NCBI GenBank assembly: GCA_039177555.1
Contig: JBCDFV010000025.1
Coordinates: 1 to 59,724 of the forward strand
Direction of reading: 5' to 3'
Origin: JANQGH01 sp039177555
GTDB lineage: Bacteria > Pseudomonadota > Alphaproteobacteria > DSM-16000 > Inquilinaceae
Length of the DNA: 59,724 nucleotides
A model generated the notes under the pieces. That model did no database searches, was not told the DNA's origin, and was given only the letters and a program-made list of their open reading frames with translations. A program made the position numbers and the translations under genes. Within the stretch, counting starts at the first letter, position 1. Each line of letters starts with the position of its first letter. Positions 50,126 through 58,060 of this stretch are shown here, piece by piece.

Positions 50126-51010
50126 TCAGGCCTGTGACAGCCGCGCCGCCTCCCATTCGCAGAGGCCTTCATCGTCTGCCTGGGCGAAGACCGCGACGGT
50201 GCGCGGCGTGGGCAAGTCGGGGAAGTGATAGACGGCGCCAACGCTGCCGGGCCCGCCGGCGGAATGGCCCATGGCGAGGCCGGCGACGGTCATGTCGCCG
50301 ATCATCAGGCCGAGCCCATAGCCGGTCTGGCGCCACGGTCGATCTTCAAGCGGCCCACCGACAGGGTGGGCGTCAACCAGGGCATAGCGCAGATGGGGCG
50401 GCAGCAGTTCGCCGGTCAGCAAGCGGTGGACAAATAAGGCGGCCTCGCCGACCTCGCCGATCAGCAGACCATGATAGACCCAGCCGGGATGGTATTCGTT
50501 CGGATTGCCCCAAGCGGTTTGCCCAAGATCCGTCGGTTCGACCGCGAACCTGACCAGGCGCATGTCCAACGGGGCCAGCACCAGCCGATACACGGCCTCC
50601 TCGATGGGATCGCCGGTCGCGTCTTCGATCAGGCGTGCGATCAGCATGTAGCCGACGTTGGAATAGGCCCAGCCAGTCCCCGGCTCGAACGCCAGGCTGT
50701 CGGCGTCAATGCGGGCCAGCATGTCCTCGACCGACCAAGGCGCCTCGCCGGAGGCAACGGCATCGTGATAGGCCGGCAAGGCGCTGTAACAGCGCAGGCC
50801 CGCCCGATGCGACAGCAGTTGGCGCAGACTATAGGGCTTGTCAGCGATCGGCTCGTCCAGCGCGAGGCCGTCCGCATCGACCAGGCGCAACGCCGTGGCG
50901 GCCAGAGCGGTCTTGGTCACGCTCCACCAGGGCACGATCGCTGTGGCGTTTTCGCCGATCACCTGCCTTCCGTCATCAGTGACGGCGGTGAACATGGACG
51001 ACTTGGCCAA
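50126..51010 (-). CDS. Serine hydrolase of the beta-lactamase (class C / PBP) family
   Basis: 294 residues. The catalytic Ser-x-x-Lys is S30-V-T-K33 (WSVTKTALAA), the Tyr-x-Asn is Y116-S-N118 (WAYSNVGYM), and HSAGGPG near the C-terminus is the third motif (H-S-G type). There is no signal peptide, so it is presumably cytoplasmic. It may act as an esterase or peptidase rather than a true beta-lactamase. TTG start at 51010 with GGAG 6 bases before; ATG 50995 is the alternative. It begins 3 bp after the ABC permease stop, so it is in the efflux operon. Confidence 0.8.
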   Translation of the reverse strand: MAKSSMFTAVTDDGRQVIGENATAIVPWWSVTKTALAATALRLVDADGLALDEPIADKPYSLRQLLSHRAGLRCYSALPAYHDAVASGEAPWSVEDMLARIDADSLAFEPGTGWAYSNVGYMLIARLIEDATGDPIEEAVYRLVLAPLDMRLVRFAVEPTDLGQTAWGNPNEYHPGWVYHGLLIGEVGEAALFVHRLLTGELLPPHLRYALVDAHPVGGPLEDRPWRQTGYGLGLMIGDMTVAGLAMGHSAGGPGSVGAVYHFPDLPTPRTVAVFAQADDEGLCEWEAARLSQA

Positions 51011-51013
51011 TGG

Positions 51014-52123
51014 CTACTCCAATCGCTTGGTGAACAAAAGGGCGGCGCTGCCCAGCGTGACGATCGCGATCACCGCCAGCGGCCAGGTGTTCTGCCAAAC
51101 CTGCTCCACCGACATGGCCTTCAGGAAGATGCCCTTCACGATGACCAGGAAATAGCGCAGCGGATCGGCGAGCGACACGATCTGTAGCCAGTCGGGCATG
51201 TTTTCAACCGGCGACGCGAAGCCGGACAGCAGAATAGCCGGCACGGCAAACAGAAACGAGCCGAGAAAGGCCTGCTGCTGGGTTTGCGACAGCGCGGACA
51301 CGAACAGCCCGATGCCGATGACGGCGGCCTGGTAAACCAGCAAGCTGCCATAGAGCAGCAGCAGGGAGCCGCGCAGCGGAATGGCGAAGATGAACACAGC
51401 GGCCAGCACGAAGACCGTGGCTTGGAACAGGCCGACCAGCAGAGGAGGAATGGTCTTGCCGATCAGGATCTCATGCACGCGCAAGGGGGACACCATCAAC
51501 TGGTCGAACGTCCCCAGTTCCCGTTCGCGCGCCACCGACAGGCCGGTGATCGTCAGCGACGCCAACAGCGTGATCATGCCGATCAGGCTGGGCACGGTGA
51601 ACCAGGTGTACTCCAAATTGGGATTGAACCAGTTGCGGTCAATCGGTCCGACCGCGAGTGGCTGAACGCCGTGCTCGGCATCGACCGTAGCGCCGATCTG
51701 CTCAGCGATCACGGTTAGGTAACCCTGCACGATCTGCGCCGCGTTGGAGCGCCGGCCGTCGAGGATGACCTGGGCGGTCGCCGGCTGGCCGGCCTCAATG
51801 TTGCGCGAGAAATCGGGGCCAATTTGCAGGACCGCGATGACCTGGCGCAGATCGATGGCGGTCTGGATCTGAGGGATGCCTTGCAGGGCCACGATCTCGG
51901 TGAAGGTTGGCGAGCCCTCCAGCCGTTCGACGAACTCAACACCCCAGCGGCCGGCATCCCGGTTCAGAACGCCGATCGAGACGTTGGTCACCTCCAAGGT
52001 CGCGGCGTAGCTGAACACGAGCAATTGCAGCAAGGGCGGCATGATCAGCATCATGCGGCTGCGCGGGTCGCGCAGTGCGGCCAGCACCTCCTTAGCGATC
52101 AGCGCGCGCAGCCGGCCCCCCAT
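51014..52123 (-). CDS. ABC-2 type permease (YbhR-like)
   Basis: 369 residues. One N-terminal span (about 24-44), a periplasmic domain (about 45-175) and five C-terminal spans form the ABC2_membrane_3 pattern. RALIAKEVLAALRDPRSRMMLIMPP at the start and GLSVARERELGTFDQLMVSPLRVHEILIGK in the coupling region are typical. It is the second permease of a YbhGFSR-type exporter, 1 bp after its partner at 52125, with which it should form a heterodimer fuelled by the 53243 ATPase. Confidence 0.92.
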   Translation of the reverse strand: MGGRLRALIAKEVLAALRDPRSRMMLIMPPLLQLLVFSYAATLEVTNVSIGVLNRDAGRWGVEFVERLEGSPTFTEIVALQGIPQIQTAIDLRQVIAVLQIGPDFSRNIEAGQPATAQVILDGRRSNAAQIVQGYLTVIAEQIGATVDAEHGVQPLAVGPIDRNWFNPNLEYTWFTVPSLIGMITLLASLTITGLSVARERELGTFDQLMVSPLRVHEILIGKTIPPLLVGLFQATVFVLAAVFIFAIPLRGSLLLLYGSLLVYQAAVIGIGLFVSALSQTQQQAFLGSFLFAVPAILLSGFASPVENMPDWLQIVSLADPLRYFLVIVKGIFLKAMSVEQVWQNTWPLAVIAIVTLGSAALLFTKRLE

Positions 52124-52124
52124 T

Positions 52125-53246
52125 TCAATCCAGCCGCTTCTTGGTGCTGCGCGCGGCCAGGACGAAAAACACCAGGCCGATCAGCAGCATCGCGCCGATG
52201 TTCGGCAGGAACAGCGCCCAGATATCGCCAGCCAGAAACACGGTTTGCAAGCTGGCGATCAGATAGCGCGCCGGCACGATCACCGTGATCCATTGGATAA
52301 CGGTCGGCATGCTGTCGATCTCGAAGATGAAGCCGGACAGCAGGAAGGCTGGCAGAAAGCCACTCAACAGGGCCGCCTGTGAGGCGACGAACTGATTCTT
52401 GGTGGCGGCCGAGATCAACAGCCCCTGCCCCAACGCCGGCAGTAGAAACGCCATCGAGATCGCCAGCAGGGCCGGAACAGAACCGCGCATCGGCACGCCG
52501 AATAGAGTGACGGCAAGAAACGTGCACAAGGCCATCGAGCCAAGCGCGAGCACGAAGTACGGAATCAGTTTGCCCAGCAGCAGTTCCAGAATGCCGACCG
52601 GGGTGGCCATCATGGCCTCCATCGTGCCCCGCTCCCACTCCCTGGCCACGACCAAAGCGGTCAGCAAGGTGCCAATCAGGGTCATGACGATGGCCATGGA
52701 GCCCGGCACCAGGAAATAGCGGCTGGCCAGTTCCGGGTTGAACCAAAAGCGCGGCGCCAGCGTGATCACCGGCGCCTGGCCCTGACCGCTCGCGGTTTGC
52801 TGGGCAAGCCAGGTGTTCCAAACGCCCGTCGCGTAGTTTTGGACGAAATTGGCCGTGTTGGGTTCCGAGCCGTCGGCAATGACCTGAAAGGCGGCCCGTC
52901 CGTCGGCGGAGCCGAAATCGCGGTCGAAGGTCGCCGGAATGACGACGATGCCACGGATATTGCCGGCGACCAGATCGTCCTCCAAGGCCCGGATGTCGCT
53001 GGCGACCTCGACCTCGAAATAGCGGGAAGCCTGAAACGCGGCGGCCAGATCCTCCGCCGGGCCTTCGGCCTGTTCGACCACCAGGCCGATGCGCACCACA
53101 TTGGCGTCCAACGACACGCCGTAGCCGAACAGGAACAGCAGGATCAGCGGCAAAACGAGCGCAATCAGGATCGAACTGGGATCGCGCACGATCTGAATGC
53201 TCTCCTTGACCAGCAAGGCGCCGAACCGCGCGCCCGGCATGCTCAC
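52125..53246 (-). CDS. ABC-2 type permease (YbhS-like)
   Basis: 373 residues, colinear with the following permease: N-terminal span (about 22-42), periplasmic domain (about 43-180), then five spans with VAREWERGTMEAMMATPVGILELLLGKLIPYF, SMPTVIQWITVIVPARYLI and a conserved LLSGFIFEIDSMP. Start overlaps the ATPase stop by 4 bp (53243-53246). It is an inner-membrane subunit of the export system; the substrate is probably a drug, dye or other toxic amphiphile by family precedent. Confidence 0.92.
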   Translation of the reverse strand: MSMPGARFGALLVKESIQIVRDPSSILIALVLPLILLFLFGYGVSLDANVVRIGLVVEQAEGPAEDLAAAFQASRYFEVEVASDIRALEDDLVAGNIRGIVVIPATFDRDFGSADGRAAFQVIADGSEPNTANFVQNYATGVWNTWLAQQTASGQGQAPVITLAPRFWFNPELASRYFLVPGSMAIVMTLIGTLLTALVVAREWERGTMEAMMATPVGILELLLGKLIPYFVLALGSMALCTFLAVTLFGVPMRGSVPALLAISMAFLLPALGQGLLISAATKNQFVASQAALLSGFLPAFLLSGFIFEIDSMPTVIQWITVIVPARYLIASLQTVFLAGDIWALFLPNIGAMLLIGLVFFVLAARSTKKRLD

Positions 53247-55000
53247 GCCGCCGCCTCCTGGTCCATCTCGGAATTTTCGACCAGTTTGATGAACGCATCC
53301 TCTAAGGACGGATCGGGCATGGATGGGTTGGCCACCCGGGCCTTCAGCGCGTCCGGCGAGCCCGTCGCGATGGTGCGGCTGCGGTAAATCAGGGCGATGC
53401 GGTCGCAGTATTCCGCCTCGTCCATGAAATGGGTGGTCACCAGGACGGCGACGCCGCGTTCGACCAAGCCGTTGATATGGGTCCAGAATTCGCGCCTTGT
53501 GATCGGGTCGACGCCGGAGGTGGGTTCGTCCAGGAACAGAGCCTCGGGCTCGTGCATCACGGCGCAGGCGAGCGCCAGCCGCTGCTTGAAGCCAAGCGGC
53601 AGATCCTTGGTGTTGGTGCCGAGGAAACGGGCGAGATCGAAGGTCTCGATCATGGTCTCAATGCGCTCACGCTTGCGCTTGCGCGACAGGCCGTAAACGC
53701 CGGCGAAGAACTCCAGGTTCTGGCGGACGCTGAGATCGCCATAGAGCGAGAACTTCTGGGCCATGTAGCCCAGCCTGTTGCGCGCCTCGGCGGCCGCGCG
53801 GCGCAGATCGAAGCCGGCAACGGTGCCATCGCCCGATGTCGGGGTCAGCAGGCCGCACAGCATCTTGAACGAGGTCGACTTGCCGGCGCCGTTGGGGCCC
53901 AGGAGGCCGAAGATCTCGCCGCGCGGGATGGTGAAGGTGACATCCTGGGCGGCGGTGAAATCGCCGAAGCGCTTGGTCAGCCCGTTGGCGACAATGACGG
54001 CCTCGCCATTGGCTTTGCCGGAGATATCGGTCGTCTTCTCCGCTAGTTCCGACCGGCCACCGGGACCACCGCCCAGCGCGTCGATGAAAGCGTCTTCGAA
54101 CCGAGGCTCGGCCGGTACGACGGAGGCCTTCGGCTCGTTGGCCTTGACCATTTCGATGACCCGGCCGCGCGCCGCGGCGGTTTCGCCATCGCGATAGACC
54201 ACGCGAACGGCCCGGCCCTGAATAACGCCGTCGATTACGCCGTCGACCGCAAGCGCCTTTGTCAGCACTTGCCGGCGCCTGCCCACGATATCGACCACGC
54301 GGTCGACCCGGCCCGCGATGCGGTTGGTCATATCGCCCGGCGACCCTTGGAACAGCAGTTTGCCCTCGTTCAGCAAGATGACCGCGTCGCAGCGCTCGGC
54401 CTCGTCCAGATAGGCCGTCGACCAAACAACCCCGATGCCTTCGCCCGTCAGTTCCTTGACCATGCGCCAGAGCTCACGCCGCGAGATCGGATCGACGCCG
54501 ACACTGGGTTCGTCCAAGAGCAGCAGCTTCGGCGTCCGGATCAGGGCGCAGGCCAGGCCCAGCTTCTGCTTCATGCCGCCGGACAGTCGACCTGCGAGGC
54601 GGCCCGTGAAACGGCCCAGATCTGTAAAGTGCAGAAGGCGCTCAAAGACGCTAGCGCGCTCGGCTGGCGGCAAGCCGCGCAGCTTCGCGTAAAGGGTCAG
54701 GTTCTCCCGGACGCTGAGGTCTTCGTAGAGACCAAAGCGCTGCGGCATGTAGCCGACGGCGGCGTGGATCGACTTGGCCTGGGTCTTGGTGTCGAAGCCG
54801 AGCGCGGTGATGGACCCCTCGCTGGGCACAAGCAGGCCGGTGATCAGGCGGATCAGCGTGGTCTTGCCCGCACCGTCGGGGCCGACGAGACCCGTGATAC
54901 GGCCGGCGGCGATCTGCGCGGAGATGGCGTCAAGCGCGGGCAGCCCCTTATCGTCGAAACGCTTGGTGACCGTGTCGACCTTGACCAGGGCATCGTCCAT
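53243..55000 (-). CDS. ABC transporter ATPase with two nucleotide-binding domains (YbhF-like)
   Basis: 585 residues with two ABC modules. Module 1: Walker A GPDGAGKTT (40-48), signature LSGGMKQ (139-145), Walker B LLLLDEPSVGVD (about 159-170). Module 2: Walker A GPNGAGKST (368-376), signature region LPLGFKQRLALA, Walker B EALFLDEPTSGVD. The second signature is a non-LSGGQ form, which I recall also in E. coli YbhF. It powers the two permeases to the right (lower coordinates) with the HlyD adaptor at 55004. Start is 3 bp after the adaptor stop. Confidence 0.94.
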   Translation of the reverse strand: MDDALVKVDTVTKRFDDKGLPALDAISAQIAAGRITGLVGPDGAGKTTLIRLITGLLVPSEGSITALGFDTKTQAKSIHAAVGYMPQRFGLYEDLSVRENLTLYAKLRGLPPAERASVFERLLHFTDLGRFTGRLAGRLSGGMKQKLGLACALIRTPKLLLLDEPSVGVDPISRRELWRMVKELTGEGIGVVWSTAYLDEAERCDAVILLNEGKLLFQGSPGDMTNRIAGRVDRVVDIVGRRRQVLTKALAVDGVIDGVIQGRAVRVVYRDGETAAARGRVIEMVKANEPKASVVPAEPRFEDAFIDALGGGPGGRSELAEKTTDISGKANGEAVIVANGLTKRFGDFTAAQDVTFTIPRGEIFGLLGPNGAGKSTSFKMLCGLLTPTSGDGTVAGFDLRRAAAEARNRLGYMAQKFSLYGDLSVRQNLEFFAGVYGLSRKRKRERIETMIETFDLARFLGTNTKDLPLGFKQRLALACAVMHEPEALFLDEPTSGVDPITRREFWTHINGLVERGVAVLVTTHFMDEAEYCDRIALIYRSRTIATGSPDALKARVANPSMPDPSLEDAFIKLVENSEMDQEAAA

Positions 55001-55003
55001 CGG

Positions 55004-56002
55004 TCACTCCGTCACCGGTCTCGCGCCGGCGATACGGACCGTGACCGGCATGCCCTGCCTCAGGCCCCCATCCGGCTGCTCGACAATGACGCGCAGCCGA
55101 TAGACCAGGCTGGTGCGCAAGGCGGTGGTCTCGACGGTGCGCGGCGTGAACTCCGCGGTCGGCGAGATAAAGCCGATCTGGCCCTGATAGGGACGGTTGG
55201 GATCGGTATCCGTGATCACCTCGACGGTTTGGCCCGGCTCGATCAGGCCCAGATCCGGTTCGTCGACATAGGCGCGCACCCAAACGGGGCGGTCGAGCGA
55301 CAGGGTGTAGACGGTCTGGCCGGCCGCGAGGATCGCGCCCGGTTCGTGCAGCCGGGTCAGGATCGTGCCGTCCGACGGGCTGTAGAGGCTTGTATCGTCA
55401 AGCTGGGTCTGGGCCTGGTCGACCTGCACCTGTGCCGCCTGCAGATTGGCGCGCGCGGCGGCGATGTCTTCCGGCCGCGCGCCGTCGATCACCAGCGCCA
55501 GCGCCTCCTGGGCCGAGTCCAGGCGCGCCTCGGTCTCGTCCATCGCGGTCAACGCGTCGTCATAGACGCTTTGCGAGACATTACCCTCCTGCACAAGCGT
55601 CTGCTGGCGTTCGAGGATGCGCATGGCGTTGTCCAACGCGGCCTGGCGCTCGACCACCGTGGCCCGGGCCTGGGCGATCTCCTGCGGGCGCGCGCCGGCC
55701 TCCAGATTGGCCAGTTGGGCCACCCGAACGGCCACATTGGCCTCGGCATAGGCGACGGACTCCTCGAACGGCACGGGATCGAGCATGGCGATCAGGTCAC
55801 CCGCCGCGACGGCGTCGCCCTCCTCAAACAGCATCTCCTCCAGCCGTCCGGTAACGCGAAAGGCGAGATCGACCTGGCGGATATCGACATTGCCATAGAG
55901 CAGGAGGTCGGGGTCCTGGGCGGTCTCCCGCCCGTAGAAATACCAGGCCGCGCCGCCGCACAGCGCGGCCAGTATCACCAAGACGATCGCGACCCTCTTC
56001 AT
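55004..56002 (-). CDS. HlyD-family adaptor (YbhG-like)
   Basis: 332 residues. N-terminal anchor span (about 3-24), lipoyl/barrel half near LAFRVTGRLEEMLFEEGDAVAAGDLIAMLDP, helical hairpin (about 90-205, QAALDNAMRILERQQTL, ARANLQAAQVQVDQAQTQLDD), second barrel half and beta domain. First gene of the minus-strand efflux operon adaptor-ATPase-permease-permease-hydrolase. The perfect TetR operator lies 54 bp upstream of its ATG. It likely needs a TolC-like outer-membrane channel, which is not in the window. Confidence 0.92.
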   Translation of the reverse strand: MKRVAIVLVILAALCGGAAWYFYGRETAQDPDLLLYGNVDIRQVDLAFRVTGRLEEMLFEEGDAVAAGDLIAMLDPVPFEESVAYAEANVAVRVAQLANLEAGARPQEIAQARATVVERQAALDNAMRILERQQTLVQEGNVSQSVYDDALTAMDETEARLDSAQEALALVIDGARPEDIAAARANLQAAQVQVDQAQTQLDDTSLYSPSDGTILTRLHEPGAILAAGQTVYTLSLDRPVWVRAYVDEPDLGLIEPGQTVEVITDTDPNRPYQGQIGFISPTAEFTPRTVETTALRTSLVYRLRVIVEQPDGGLRQGMPVTVRIAGARPVTE

Positions 56003-56055
56003 CGATCTTCGGCTCGGCCGCCCTTTCCAGGCGGGCCTTTGCAGTTCTCTATTGC

Positions 56056-56075
56056 ATGACTGACTGGTCAGTCAT
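56056..56075. promoter_or_regulatory. Palindromic TetR operator overlapping divergent promoter
   Basis: A perfect 20-bp inverted repeat: ATGACTGAC (56056-56064), TG spacer, GTCAGTCAT (56067-56075). It lies between the efflux adaptor gene and tetR. On the plus strand a TTGCAT (56053-56058) and TAATAT (56075-56080) with a 16-bp gap could be a promoter, so bound repressor would block both directions. Half-site TGACT/AGTCA resembles many TetR sites. Confidence 0.75.
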
Positions 56076-56135
56076 AATATGTCTCGGTCATGGGTCGATT
56101 GCAATGAGAATCCAACGTTCACGGTTTCGGCGGCG

Positions 56136-56768
56136 ATGAAGATCAAGCCAGCCCGGAAGCAGCCGCGTGGCCGACCAGCCAAGACGGGCCGGTCAGAAGA
56201 TATTCTGGATGCCGCTTTGGACGAGTTCTCGACCAAGGGCTTCGACGCCGCGCGGCTGGAGGATGTCGCCAAGAAGGCCGGCATCAGCAAGGGCACGATC
56301 TACCTCTATTTCGACAGCAAGGAACGGCTGTTCGAAGGGGTCGTGCGAAGATGGATCCTGCCGACGGTGGCCGAGGCGGAAGATATGCTGGCGCATCATG
56401 ACGGCCCGGTCGAAGACCTGATCCGCGCCCAAGTGCACCGCATCTACCGCGAACTGGCCGGCAGCAGGCTGCGCCAGATCCTACGGCTAATGATTGCCGA
56501 AGGGCCGCGTTTCCCGCATCTGGTGGACTTCTATTTCGACACCGTCATCCAGCGCGGCCTGAAGACGCTCAAGCAAACCATTGAACTCGGCGTCGAACGC
56601 GGCGAGTTCCGCGCCACTGCCCTGCCCGACTATCCGCTCACCGTGCTCGGCCCCGCGGTCACCGCAGCGGTGTGGAAGATCCTGTTCGACACTCACCACC
56701 CGCTGGACCTGGAAGCGCTGTTCGAAACACACTTCGATATCTTGATGGATGGTTTGAGAAAGATCTGA
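56136..56768 (+). CDS. TetR-family transcriptional regulator (local repressor of the efflux operon)
   Basis: 210 residues. Basic start (KIKPARKQPRGRPAK), then the TetR HTH at about 20-65 (EDILDAALDEFSTKGFDAARLEDVAKKAGISKGTIYLYFDSKERLF), with recognition helix around SKGTIYLYF, and a helical ligand domain. Divergent from the efflux adaptor and next to the perfect palindrome at 56056-56075. ATG 56136 is chosen; ATG 56079 would add residues right at the operator. It should respond to a substrate of the pump. Confidence 0.92.
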   Translation: MKIKPARKQPRGRPAKTGRSEDILDAALDEFSTKGFDAARLEDVAKKAGISKGTIYLYFDSKERLFEGVVRRWILPTVAEAEDMLAHHDGPVEDLIRAQVHRIYRELAGSRLRQILRLMIAEGPRFPHLVDFYFDTVIQRGLKTLKQTIELGVERGEFRATALPDYPLTVLGPAVTAAVWKILFDTHHPLDLEALFETHFDILMDGLRKI

Positions 56769-56940
56769 TGTTTGACCAACAGAACATATGGTTTTTCGAG
56801 AAGTATCCGTTGTTTGTTGAGGCATTGCCTTCCCGTTAAGCGCAGGCGCGGACTACACGGCCATCATCTCGCGGGGCTGATTGTGATCGAGTCTTGCACA
56901 AAGCACTCGAATTGCCGCAACCGGAGCCCCCCGCGTGCGA

Positions 56941-57375
56941 TTACTCGGCGCTACAATCGCTCGCGTATCCACTAAGGCCGATTATAACGACACTCTCAAG
57001 TGAAAAGAGTGTGAATTGTGCACGAGACATTACATATGTAAAGACTTCACCTACAATACGGTCGTTGAATTCAATATCACTCACGATAGTGTAGCCTCCA
57101 TCAGCGTCAGATATTAAGCGTGTTTCTATCGACAAGCCCAAGTATGGAGAAAACGGCCCGCAAATTTCTTCCAAATGCTGTCTTGTAACCGACCGAGCTT
57201 GCCGAATAGCTTCCGCGCTATCTGGCCGCACATAGTCTACAAAGAAACTGTCGATCAACAACAAAAATGCGACAACCATCAATGCACAGATGCCAATTAA
57301 TAAATATTTTCTTAGTTTCTTTGGACCAAATAAAATCAAATATCCTATAAAAACAATCAAGTAATATATTAACAC
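56941..57375 (-). CDS. Orphan membrane protein, 144 aa, in A+T-rich DNA
   Basis: From a GTG at 57375. Two hydrophobic helices at the N-terminus (about 2-17 YYLIVFIGYLILFG and 24-43 LLIGICALMVVAFLLLID) joined by the basic loop PKKLRKY, then a soluble domain (about 50-130) with SAEAIRQARSVTRQHLEEICG, IETRLISDADGGYTIVSDI and IVGEVFTYVMSRAQFTLFSLE. No ribosome site is obvious and the whole gene is far richer in A+T than the rest of the window, pointing to recent acquisition or a slow decay. Function unknown. It is unlikely to be part of the flanking operons. Confidence 0.5.
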   Translation of the reverse strand: MLIYYLIVFIGYLILFGPKKLRKYLLIGICALMVVAFLLLIDSFFVDYVRPDSAEAIRQARSVTRQHLEEICGPFSPYLGLSIETRLISDADGGYTIVSDIEFNDRIVGEVFTYVMSRAQFTLFSLESVVIIGLSGYASDCSAE

Positions 57376-57511
57376 TGAACAGATTAAATCTATCTATTCT
57401 AACTAGACATCGACTGTTATATTTGGCATTCGGCAAGTTAACTGCAATTCCGCATACTTGCAGAGCCCGACCGGATGGACGCGCCAATGCGGGCTCGAAC
57501 CAAGCCGACAA

Positions 57512-58060
57512 CTATGCGCCATAAGACTCCTCCTCCGCGCCCTGATGGCTCGGATGGTGGCGGCTGATCCAGGGTTCGCCGATATCTTCCATAAAGACAT
57601 CGAGGCGGCCAACCTCGAGATCGATCTCGCTGTCGTCGGCGAAGACCAGCCGGACATGATCGTCGGCGGTGGCGATCGTCAGCAGGTCGAGCAGACGGCC
57701 ACGTTCGGTCAAGTCCAGGTTCCGGCGGCGGACCTGCTTGACGTTGCGGATTTGGAGGCCGCATTGGCTGCGCAGGTAATAGGCGCCTGACGCGCCCGCC
57801 TCCTCCTCGTCGGCCTCGTCGCTGCCGAATTCGTCCGACCAGTCGACCTCACCGATGTCCCAGCGAAACCGGTTGGCCACCAGCACGAACAGCTTCTTCT
57901 CCGCGTCATAACCGATCTCGGACACCGGCACGATGGCGTCTTGCAACTGCGCCGCGATCACCGGCAGGTCGGCGGCGTCGCGCGTGCGCAGGCGCAGCGG
58001 CTTGGCGTTCATGGGATCGGGCATCGGGTCGGGCATCGGATCTGCCATCGAATCAGACAT
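57512..58060 (-). CDS. DUF2948 family protein
   Basis: 182 residues. RLRTRDAADLPVIAAQLQDAIVPVSEIGYDAEKKLFVLVANRFRW, LRSQCGLQIRNVKQVRRRNLDL and LTIATADDHVRLVFADDSEIDLEVGRLDVFMEDIGEPW (short parts of it) match the alphaproteobacterial DUF2948 family. Its place just after murA is also usual. The N-terminus is made of 4-codon units (MSDS, MADP, MPDP, MPDP, MNAK), so several ATG codons lie 12 bp apart; the true start may be any of them. TGATG: the murA stop overlaps its first ATG by one base. Function unknown. Confidence 0.9.
   Translation of the reverse strand: MSDSMADPMPDPMPDPMNAKPLRLRTRDAADLPVIAAQLQDAIVPVSEIGYDAEKKLFVLVANRFRWDIGEVDWSDEFGSDEADEEEAGASGAYYLRSQCGLQIRNVKQVRRRNLDLTERGRLLDLLTIATADDHVRLVFADDSEIDLEVGRLDVFMEDIGEPWISRHHPSHQGAEEESYGA

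Noticed and set aside
50126..51010. True antibiotic beta-lactamase
   Set aside because: SxxK and YxN motifs are present, but there is no signal peptide; a cytoplasmic esterase/peptidase of the same fold is more likely.
54269..56059. 596-codon plus-strand open frame over the ABC ATPase and adaptor
   Set aside because: Shadow of two well-supported minus-strand genes; no recognised motif.
57463..57496. 7-bp G+C-rich inverted repeat after DUF2948 as terminator of the murA operon
   Set aside because: Correct position but a 20-base loop and no T-run on the minus strand.
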